A stretch of 64,000 nt of DNA. Source: Hybos culiciformis (lineage: Eukaryota; Arthropoda; Insecta; Diptera; Hybotidae). The notes beneath the pieces are model-generated. The model was not told the DNA's origin. It was given only the letters and a program-made list of their open reading frames with translations, and did no database searches. A program made the translations under genes and the position numbers. Below, in pieces: positions 54,625 to 64,000 of the stretch. Position 1 is the first letter of the stretch, and each line of letters begins with the position of its first letter. The DNA lies in assembly GCA_964007475.1 (NCBI GenBank), contig OZ023275.1, forward strand, positions 12,007,829 to 12,071,828, read 5' to 3'.

Positions 54625-55288
54625 ATTAATTTGAGATAAAAATAAATGAGATGCACTTTGAAGTAGGGTGGTATGGATTTTTAAAATAACATATGGAAAT
54701 TTAATGTTCTAATTTACTAGTTCACTTGAAGTCCGTTCTTGGAAACTATAGTTCTTAAAATTTGGTAGACATCAATTATATAGTATAGTGTTAATATAGT
54801 ACACGAGAGTATAGTATAGTAAATGTTTATATATATAAGAAAGAATCATAATTTTGAAGTATAAATTGTAAATTATATTGTATCGAAGATCCTAAGAATT
54901 GCTTTCAATTTCTTATTTCCATTAAATAATAACAAAATTTAATTAAATATCTATTTGAAGATACAATATTCAAATTTTCTGAAATAAGGGTTCAGAACAC
55001 AAAATTTTTATGTCCTATCTGAATACCATTTATTGTTTTTGTCTATATGAATTATTTAAAAAAAAAAAATTATAATCATTTTGGTTTCAATCAAAAACTT
55101 TGTCTTAATGATTCGCGATGTTTTATGCTTACATATATTATATAGAAAAAGAAAAACATTATCAGACTTATTACTGATATGGTTTTCTTTTAATTTGAAA
55201 CTCCCCAATCTTGTTGCGTAATTATACATAAATGAATAACACTGAATTTAATTAGGGTGTATAAATTTAGTTGAAAACAATATTGTAA

Positions 55289-55462
55289 AACGTATATGAC
55301 TATGATTTTATCAGAGATTTCAAGTCGAAACAGCATTTGTATGTTACAGAGCTGTTAAAAAAAGAGGACCGAGCTGTAACTAAAATTAAAAAAATAAGAA
55401 TTGAAGATCAAATCGGAATGAATATAATTAAGGATTCTGAGGTCTTGAACATAAATAATTAA
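55289..55462 (+). other. 57-codon coding-like frame without early ATG
   Basis: The frame is open between TAA at 55286-55288 and TAA at 55460-55462. It contains KIKKIRIEDQIGMNIIKD and a high share of charged residues, unlike most chance frames here. It has no clear splice site on either side, and its only methionine is late. No family is recognised. It may be a relic or chance. Confidence 0.12.
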
Positions 55463-56095
55463 TTTTGAAGGGGATAAACATAATTTTTGATCCAGAAAAC
55501 CTCGAAACTTGTATAAAAAAGTATATTTTTAAATATCTTTGAATAAAAAATGTTCGATGCATTCTAATTGCCGAGTTATACTTATAAGAATCTTATACAT
55601 ACGTATATGGATATTAACTTGAAAACATATTAAAAATTTTCTTGTATGTCTTTCGATAATGAAAATATTTGCCAAAAGCAATAATTTTATAAATATTGTA
55701 TGGAAAAATAAAACAACCATTTCAATTATTTTATATTTTTTTAATATGAAATGAGGGTTTTTTTTTTGTTGTTATTTCTTCATTATTTATTACACAAAGA
55801 TATTTTGAAAGAGTTCTTTTATGTTTTCAAAATCAGAATTATGGTATAATTTTGCATTATTGACAAAATATCTGTTATTTTATTTTTATTTTTTTTTATA
55901 TTTTGTTGTCAACGATATAGAAAATCTAAATATTAAAAACCTCTTACTTTTTTTTTGTTTCAAAGAATTTTATTCAATATTAATTTCACTAAAAGGTTGT
56001 ATATTTTTTTCTATTGTTATTTATGTTTATAAAATACGAAATATCTAGCGAAAATTGTTAGAATGAGAAGATCAATCAAATGGATTCAGTATTTA
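55463..56095. other. AT-rich non-coding stretch
   Basis: No gene is seen. The frames at 55529-55720 (-) and 55821-56048 (+) are F/I/Y/L-rich, as chance gives. Confidence 0.55.
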
Positions 56096-56129
56096 AGATC
56101 GATGTCACTTTTAGATCGATGTCACTTGT
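56096..56129 (+). repeat. 17-bp tandem duplication with ATCGAT
   Basis: AGATCGATGTCACT repeats with a 17-base period (56096 and 56113). Each copy carries the palindrome ATCGAT. Confidence 0.9.
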
Positions 56130-56269
56130 CATTTATAACACATTCAAACGATAGGAAAATTGTTGACCACAAACTGCATTCAATTTTTGCTTTTAATATC
56201 TTTATATTTTGTTTAAAAAAATTTACGAAACACATGCGAATTTACGAAGCACTTGGTGTGTTTATTTAT

Positions 56270-56610
56270 AAGGCTGTCACACTTCGGCTTTTTAATGGCT
56301 TTTTGAAAAAGCTATCATAGTTGTGGCTGTTTTGTGGCTTTTTCCATACAAAAAAAAGAAAGAAGAAAATCAGGGATCAAATAACAAATAAGCTCTGTGA
56401 GAAAAAAATTAACTAACAATATACTTTTAGAAAGTTGGCGGCAATTTTTTTGTCAAAAAACGAAAAAAAAAAAAAAAAAAAATTCCCGGAAAAAAAGGAA
56501 AAAGATATTACAAAAAGAGAAAAAATAGAAAAAAACCAAAAAGTGCAAGTGTGACCGCATTTGAAAAAGCCGTCATAAGTAGTGGCTTTTTAGTTGTAGT
56601 GTGACTCGCT
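56270..56610. promoter_or_regulatory. GTCACACT cluster with repeated unit: repeat element or promoter-like region
   Basis: GTCACACT occurs on the + strand at about 56276-56283 and in inverse orientation (AGTGTGAC) at about 56549 and 56599. The outermost copies therefore face each other like short terminal inverted repeats. Two similar segments, TGAAAAAGCTATCATAG and TGAAAAAGCCGTCATAAG, lie near 56303 and 56562, each followed by GTGGCT words. The inverse copy at 56549 reads GCGGTCACACTT on the - strand, close to the fly core-promoter Motif 1 (YGGTCACACTR). The centre is poly-A with GGCGGCAATTTTT. A small foldback element or a TATA-less promoter would both fit. No matching flanking duplication was found. 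Confidence 0.35.
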
Positions 56611-59572
56611 TATTATGTTAAATTTTATATTAACTTTGATTAATTTTAACTTAAAATAATTCCACTTGGAATAGTTAGAATATAGTAAACTATAGTGTAG
56701 ATAGATTAGTGATCAATTATAATAGAAAAATTATTTTATAGTAAAAAATTATCAAACATTTCAACAGAAATCAATTCAATTGTACTTTTAAAAAATTGAA
56801 AAATGGGATAATCAATATTTAAATGATATGAAAAATATAAATCCCCCTTTTTTCTTTTTTTTTTGAAAATTAAAATAAGAATACTTTAAAATGAAATAAT
56901 ATCTATTGATATCTTCGTCTTTTGCTGAGGTAAAAAAAAGGGCTGTTTAATTTTATTTTTTTTTTTTTACCTATAAAATATTATTATTAAAAGTAATTGG
57001 AATATTTTTGAAAATTGGTATTTGCACATGAAAAGAATATTGAACATAGGTATATGGTATATACATTTTGAAAGCATTGAAATTAGTCAAGTTTTCAACA
57101 TTATTATTATATATATATAAAAAAAAGTGTAATACGTAAATAAGAAAATTAAAAGAGATGGAATTATTATTTTATTATACTGTCTTAGCATTTATTTTTA
57201 TTTGAATTATTTATTACAAGATTAAAAGTATGCCTAACTAAGGTTTCAAAAGATTTTCATGTTCGAATAACAATATGTTTTGCTTTAAAGATTCGCCAGC
57301 TTGAGTACTCGAGAATATCTTTTCTAATCAATATTTATATTAAATGAAAACATTAAATTCGGAAAAAATATTATATTCTTCCTTTCTCTTTATTCTTTTA
57401 ACTTTTAATTAAATTATTTGATTTTACATTCAAAAACTTTTGGAAATAACATTTTGTCAGTAGTAATTCTCGAAATAACGAAAAAAAAATTATCTGTTCT
57501 TGGGAAAATAGCATACTTTCACTTACGTGGGTAATTGGAAAATTTTAAAATTTATAATATTGCTAAAGGGAAAACTGTTTTTTTTTTTTCAATTAATTGA
57601 TACGTTAATAAAAACAGCCTAAAGACATAAAATTTTCAATGCGCGTGTATATTTTAATATTCTAATCAATTGATGAATGTAATATTTAGTAATAAAATTA
57701 GGCTGTTCTAACAATTTTTGTCACAGTTGAAAATTTCTCATTCATAATTTAAAATTCTAAATCCATATACTTTTTTTTCTAATCATATTGGTATTTAAAA
57801 AGAGTTTCAAATGTAATTTATTGCATAAATTCACAAAATAATTACTTTAAAAATTGTATAAGATCAAATTGTCTGGAGTGGTGAGATATTGACATTACCA
57901 TTACTTTAGAGAAAGTGACTGAGCTGTAATTTCTTCATATTGTACCTACTATTATAAAATGATTTAACTCAGTCGGTTTTAAATTAAACTATAGATCCCA
58001 ATGTTATATTTATACTACTTTTCATTAAATTTCTATTTCAAAATAAAATCTAATATTTAAAGTTTCTATCTCGAATTGATTAAAGAATGATAAAAGTGAA
58101 TAAATAATTTTATTACCCTATATTTCTTTTAACTTACAATGCAAGGATGTTCTTATAATTTCAATTCAATGTATTTGTTTATATACATATACATATTCAC
58201 AAATTTAACTTTTATGTAACTTCCCTGTTTAATGTTCAATTTTGGTAATTAAAAAATTTTTACAAACTTAAATTGTTGTATAGGAAGAAAATGAAATTGA
58301 AAGTATAAGATTTCAATGTTGAGAAATATTTTTCCTATAACTTAGTGTTCAAAACGTGTCAAATTTTATACATATAAACATACATAATACACATAAATAT
58401 TTAGCATACAAAATATATAAATACATTTATATAATAATTATTTATTTCGAAGAAAAAGAGATAAAATCAATAAATTTTCATTAAATTAAAATTTTTTCAT
58501 AATACATAAATTTGTATATATATATGTATACATTATATTTTTATGTCACCCTCTTTGTCTTAATCAGCAATTTCTAATCATGGTACACAATATCACTTGA
58601 GAAATTTTTAATTCTTTATTTTTTATGTGAATTTTATATATATCTATATTTTGACTGAAAAGTAATAATTGAATTGAATTATGCAAAAAGCGGTTTAATA
58701 TGTATTTTTAATTGCCAAATTATTTGATTGAGATTTTTTTCGAAACTAATGATTATAAGCAAATTTTGAAAGATCTTAAATGCCAATTATCGTATCATAA
58801 AAAATTAATAACTAAAAATCAAAACAGTTAACTTTCAAAGTACAGCATTTCTTGCACTAGAAACGCGATATACGTAGAATAGTAATTATTCCGACCGCTG
58901 TATTGATTTTAAGAAACATTTAATACATATTTGTAGTTGGAAATTAGCTGGCTAGATTTTTCTTAATAAATATTATTGTTTTATTTGTTTAAATTTTAAC
59001 ATAAATAATAGAAGCCACAATTTCATAAACTATTGTGAATATATTTTCAGTTAAAGACACTATACCCTGTTATTAAATACGTTTTATATACGTTTTATAT
59101 AGGTGGGTTTTATAACAAATAAAAAATGGCTTAATAACATTTTAGTTAATTGCATTTCAAATATTAATACCAATTTCTGAGATATGTCAGAATGTCAAAA
59201 AAAAAAATTTCTTCTCTATACATACTTCTTCTGCACAACATCTTATAATATTATTGTTTTAGAATAAAAATATTAAAATTTCTATAGAAATTTAAATGAT
59301 GACAAATTTATCAATACTAAACATTTTATATAAATAAAAAAAAAATTTTAAATAATTTTTTTATTTTTTATTTTTATCTTAATCTAAACCATTAAAATAT
59401 CTTTTTAACACAAAAAAAAAAAAATAAAAAAATAAGACGAAGAAAAAGACGACACATTATTGAAAAAACATCATCATAAGATGAAAATTATTATTATTAT
59501 TGTTTTTTTTATTTTTTTTTTTATTTTGTGATTTTCCTTATATGACTTTCTCGACTCTCTGTTATGTTATGT
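56611..59572. other. AT-rich non-coding stretch
   Basis: No gene is seen. An 11-bp tandem duplication, ACGTTTTATAT, lies at 59079-59100. Otherwise it is A/T-rich DNA with scattered AATAAA and homopolymers, becoming microsatellite-rich (TTA units) near 59.49 kb. Confidence 0.6.
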
Positions 59573-59653
59573 TCACTTATTAAAAGAACATAAAAATGAA
59601 AAGTCATTGACTGTGTTGTTGTGTTGCTGCTGCTGACTGCTACTTCTGTTTTG
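59573..59653 (-). other. candidate glutamine-rich exon
   Basis: On the - strand a run of ten T, G, five T and AAG (AG complement at 59655-59654) precedes CAAAACAGAAGTAGCAGTCA and a CAG/CAA repeat. The phase-0 frame from 59653 reads QNRSSSQQQQHNNTVNDFSF and six more codons to TGA at 59575-59573. A second frame through the same bases is open for 58 codons (59697-59521) with an S/T-rich start. CAGCAGCAGCAACACAACAA is typical of insect coding glutamine runs and also of insect 5' UTRs, so the coding status is unclear. A weak donor, AATAA/GTGAAC, is present. Confidence 0.22.
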
Positions 59654-60620
59654 CTTAAAAACAAAAAAAAAACAAGCAGAATATTAGGAAAAAGAAATTA
59701 TTATCATTATATTTTTTTTTTTGGTTTTTTTTTTGCTACTGGATTTCAAAATTTCGAAGGGTGCATAAAGTCATTCAAAAACATATCAAATTATTATTAT
59801 TATTATTTTTAAGTAAATTTGTTAGTTAATTTTTATTTAGTTTTCTTATTTTTTATTTTTTTTCATTCTTTTTCTTCTTCGTGATAAACTCAGTGGCGGT
59901 AATTAATTAAAGCTTCCGTTTTACATTAAAACAAAAAAAAAAACTTTTAGCTTCATAGTATTTTAATGAAATTATGAAGAAATTTATTTGAATAACAGCA
60001 ATAAAATAAAAAAAAAAACATAAGGAAATTTTTAATAAAATTTTTAATTATAACGCAAAGATTAAAATCTGAAAAAAAAAAAAAAAAATGTACGCACTTT
60101 AAGCTCTTTTACAACTTGTTGGTTTTAAATAGGAAGTTCAATATTGAAAATTCAATTAAATTATCTTAAATTAAGTTTATGCTTTTAATTTAATTAAGTT
60201 TACAAATAAATTAAAAATTATTCTAAATTTAAGTTTTGAAATTCTAACTGTAGTCAAAATAAATTTAAATAAACCACAACCGTTTTTTATTTTTTGATCA
60301 CTAAACTTATAACTAAAAATTTTTTTTTACATTAAAATACAATTTTTAATTAATTTTTAAGAGCTCTTAAATTATATAGCAAGATATTTTAAATTTGGAT
60401 TAAATTAAACAGTCGATATGGAAAAAAGTTCGTTTGCCTATAAATAGATGCTGTGAGAACTGCCAAAATTTTAACAACTATTACTAAAATTTTAGAATAT
60501 AATTTTGAAATATATAATTTTGCTGGTGTCAAAACATTTGTTATTAAAACATAAAACATAAAAGTATGCTTATTATAATTGTTTAGTTATAAAAATTAAT
60601 AAAATTATATTGTTGAAAAG

Positions 60621-60668
60621 CAGACAAATATAATGTACAACTTATTAGTTGTATATTATATTTGTCTG
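60621..60668 (+). repeat. near-perfect 22-bp-stem hairpin with 4-base loop
   Basis: The arms 60621-60642 (starting CAGACAAATATAATG) and 60647-60668 are reverse complements at 21 of 22 positions. The exception is a G-U pair if transcribed from the + strand. The loop is TATT. It is too short for a usual animal miRNA precursor but far better than random A/T pairing because the ends contain CAGAC/GTCTG. Confidence 0.9.
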
Positions 60669-61804
60669 TGGTTAAAAGGAATGTTAAGTTAATCCTAATA
60701 AACAGATACTTCAAAATTAAGTAGTATAGTATAGTTATTTAACTGATTCCGAAATTATAATTCAGTAAAATTCTATAAAACTAAAGCGAGCTGGCTACTG
60801 AATAGATGATATAGCACAATGTAGATAATTTTAATAAAATTTGACAATAAATTTGATTTAGGAAAAGAAATTTGGAAATATACCTAATAATATATAAAAT
60901 TTATTCGAATATTTATCAAAGTTATTAGTTATTACAGGTAATTGAAATATATTTTTTTTATCCCTCGTCACTGTGATTTTTTTCTAGTTCATATAATATT
61001 ATTTTATTTATTTAATACTATAAAATTTGATTTTGATTATGCAAAGTCATCTTAAAGATGCAAAACAACTTGTTGAGTATTTTTTTCTTTTTCAAACTTC
61101 TGTTTATTGAAAAAAAAAAAATAAATAAATAAAAGACAACAAAAAACAAAAACATTACAAGGAAATAATTTTTTTTTTGTATTCGGTTCTCAATATTGAT
61201 TCAAGATGTTTTCATAATTTTCTTTCAAGTTTATAATCGAATTATTGTTATTTACATTTTATCGGTTGATTTTGATCAAATGATCTTGCAAGTCATCAAT
61301 GTGCTTGAAAAATTAAAGAAAAAATAAATAAATAAATTCATTTTTGCTTTTATTGAATAATCAAAGTATACATATGTATATATAAAAGAAAATATATGTA
61401 TCCTTTTTTTCTTTCAACATATTAAGTATTTTGTAACATTAAATTATTGTCAATCCCACACAATCACTTACTTTAACCATACACTTAATATTCAATTGAG
61501 TTATAAGAAAACAATAATTTTTATAATGTAACATAATATTTTATACTAAATGTGCGTAGATGTTTAAAAATACTGCGTTAAGTATGACAGAAAACGTTTT
61601 AGCCAAATAGTTTAATTTGTTATATGTTACTTTTTTTTATAACATACTATCATAGCATAGTTGCAAACAAAAACAGATGTAATTGATTTATTCTTGAACT
61701 TCTTGAATTATCGACAAAAGAGTTTAGATTTGAATTGCAAACCTTTTGAGTACATACTTACAAAAAAGATTTGAAGAGACTTCGAGCATTTAATTTTAAC
61801 ATAT

Positions 61805-61845
61805 ACCATTTTAAAGCATGAAGCAGTACGATGCCTTAAAATGGT
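61805..61845. repeat. 15-bp-stem hairpin with 11-base loop
   Basis: ACCATTTTAAAGCAT (61805-61819) pairs with ATGCCTTAAAATGGT (61831-61845) at 14 of 15 positions, or 15 with a G-U pair on the - strand. Confidence 0.85.
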
Positions 61846-64000
61846 CTAAATCTGCTTTTGAATAAAATGTTCAAAAAAAATATGTTTATTATAAAATTTA
61901 TCAAAAATAACAAAAAATAAAAATATCAATATCATTGCAACGCATAATTTATTTCAACTTAATTCCCATATATTCAATTAATCATCAAATTAATTTCGAA
62001 TTATATGAATTTATGTATATATTTCCTCAATTAAAATTATTATTATTATTTTCATATTCCAATTTAACGATTAATTAATACTCAAATATTTGTAATAAAA
62101 ATATATTTATTTATTTATTTTTTATTTTTTTTCTAAACACCTACTCATTCGAATTCTACATAAGCGACTCAATATTATTCTAAATATGTAAATATTTAAA
62201 ATTCATTAAAATTGAAAAAAAAAACATGCATAAATAAATTTATTGAGATATTAAAATTATTTATATGCAATGAGTAGTGTTTCAATTAAAAACTAAACCA
62301 CAAACAATTATTTGATTAATTGAATTTTAATTTGTTAGAAAGTTCAGTTTATATATTTTTGATATTTAGAAAATACTATACGGGTTTTCCTGTACTGATT
62401 GCACAGCGCATAATTTTATATTATGTCAAGAAGAGCTTGACTTGCATAACAAAATGTGTACTACACTGTAAAAGTTTAGTTCTATCTCAATTACTATCTT
62501 TTTCAAAAAGGACTCAAATATCTGTTCAGATTTTTTTTGTTAATTTTGAGTAGCAAACAATACATCAAACTATATTAGCGAATTTCTAAATATCTAAATT
62601 AAAAAAAAAAAATCTTAAGTTAACGCTGAATCTACAATGAGAAGATAAAAACTATGATTTAGTAAACTTCAACCAAAAGATAATAAAATTTTCAAAAGAT
62701 GAGTAAATTGTAATAAAGCGAATAAAAAATTGTATATTATATGTTTTATTTAAAAATTACTCATTTTATTTACTATTTTGTATAAATATATAGGTATATA
62801 TAAGTTCTAAAATGTCAAAATGTTATTTGTAAGTAAAAATTAATCAAAAGTGAAGAAGGCAATTCGAAAAAAAAATATATATATAAATAAAAAGAAAATT
62901 TTTTATTGATTGCTCCATCTGGTCAACAGACAGCAAATAACCAGACACATTCAAGTCAATAATTAATTAAATGATCACTTCTTGATTTTAATAAAAATAT
63001 CATAAATTATAGGGGATAACAAAATATTATTTGTATATGAATATAATGAATAGATATTCAATGCTAATAAAAATTCTGTTAAAAAATTTATGTTTTATTA
63101 ATCTGGTACAGTGGTTCACATCGTGCACACACAAAAATTCTCTTTTTTTATTTTATTTTTATATTATATATATTATTTTTTTTAATGCCAAAAAATATCA
63201 TATTTATGTTAAATTAATATTTTTTTGATCACTTAATAAAATAAATATGTGTTTTTTGCCATATTGAATTAAAGTCAAATTTATCATTAAAAATAGCGCG
63301 TAAAAAATAATTTTTCTTGTTTTTCCTAAGTATTTGAATATTGAGGAAAAAAAATTGCAAAATTATTGAATTTTTGTTAAATTTAATTTGAACATAAATT
63401 GTACACATATATGTAGGTATATCTTGTTGGTTATTTTTGGCAAAGTTTTATTTAAGTATTTTTTTTTTGCGCTTCAAATTAAAATTAACTCATGTTTCTC
63501 TTATTTATTTGACATTTATACGTGTATTTTTCATTTCACATTAACAAGTTTTTAATTCATATATAAATTTGATATTGATACAGAATATATGTATATTTAA
63601 AATTTTACATAATCTGTTGATTATGTAATCTTCTTAACAAATTAATAAATTGATTTGCAATTGGTTAAGTATTCTTGATTTTAACGAATCCTGTACTTCG
63701 CTTAAACAACAAAAATACTTCAACTATAGGCACATTGCGTATATAAATTCTAGCGCAACGAGGCGAACTCCTCAATCGAATATGTCACTTACTTACTTAA
63801 ATTTTTACAAATATAAAAAGAAGTATCTAAATATAGTTCAAAAATTATGCTTTAAGAATCTAAAAACAAAACAATATTTAATTGAAATTAAATTTTCTTC
63901 CTCAATAAGTTCTCTTCAAAAAAAACATTAATTATAATATATTCGAAATTTTTTATTATCATTTAATGCCTTACGTGTGCCCAATTTTTTTTTACCAAAA

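Larger units (their letters stand above)
43681..55288. other. AT-rich non-coding stretch
   Basis: No gene is supported. Contents include: a tiny CpG-rich patch near 44995 (TTCGCGACGCGGC); a 10-bp tandem duplication at 45559-45578; a GTGAGTGAAT duplication at 46109-46132; a CATACAG/GTATTA word at 46470; TACCTACCTA at 49716-49725; a pyrimidine tract with AATCAG/GTAGAA at 51319-51322; a long A/T hairpin at 52602-52670; and (AAGC)4 at 54607-54624. The patches at 44.1-44.4 kb and 45.9-46.2 kb are less AT-rich but have no usable frame. Confidence 0.6.
59654..64000. other. AT-rich non-coding stretch
   Basis: No gene is supported. TTA repeats lie at about 59790-59812 and 62035-62052. ATTACAG/GTAATT lies at 60935-60940. 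Hairpins lie at 60621-60668 and 61805-61845. The 93-codon frame at 63650-63931 is less AT-rich in its middle (TCTAGCGCAACGAGGCGAACT near 63750) but has no recognisable domain, and a frame of this length is expected by chance. Confidence 0.55.

Noticed and set aside
63650..63931. 93-codon frame with a less AT-rich middle
   Set aside because: There is no recognisable domain, the start is TTG rather than ATG, and the length is within chance expectation.
1..64000. Mitochondrial, ribosomal, tRNA or bacterial insertions
   Set aside because: No tRNA B-box-like sequence with a fold, no rRNA core words and no bacterial-type gene were found on reading either strand.

Overview
The window is AT-rich (roughly one fifth G+C by eye) non-bacterial DNA. 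It is crowded with poly-A and poly-T runs, (TTA)n and (TGT)n microsatellites, and TATATA or ATGTACATA-like stretches. There is no long open reading frame, tRNA, rRNA or CRISPR. The longest frames are about 100 codons, which is what chance gives at this base composition. The general look (CAA/CAG and GTT repeats, T-rich intron-like tracts, AG/GTAAGT-type splice words, the recurring word TACCTACCTA) suggests an insect nuclear genome, perhaps a fly. That assignment is an inference. The window is best read as a gene desert or as introns of one or more very large genes.

Layout. 0-13 kb: mostly featureless, with GC-richer coding-like islands near 0.6, 3.6, 4.1 and 8.1 kb. 13.0-14.4 kb: the best-supported gene-like structure. 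A T/C-rich 3' splice site at 13,050 is followed by a 12-codon tail, a stop, and about 1.2 kb of strongly G-over-C, GTT-repeat-bearing DNA ending in AATAAA and GT-rich words. It looks like a terminal exon plus 3' UTR on the + strand. 17.3 kb: GC-richer diverged repeat. 19.0 kb: second candidate terminal exon (+). 20.2-20.4 kb: candidate internal exon (-) beside a 32-bp-period duplication. 32.0-32.6 kb: a consensus CAG/GTAAGTAAT site (-) and a 32-bp tandem duplication that doubles a splice-like cassette. 33.5-33.8 kb: a 252-bp terminal-inverted-repeat element (MITE-like, TA flanks), the clearest mobile element. 56.1-56.6 kb: cluster of GTCACACT and ATCGAT words with a repeated unit. 59.6 kb: glutamine-rich candidate exon (-). 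60-62 kb: two compact hairpins.

No gene product could be named. Candidate exons lie on both strands, so they need not belong to one gene. All exon calls are low confidence and need RNA evidence. Only the inverted-repeat element, the hairpins, the tandem duplications and the strand-composition switch are read directly from the sequence.
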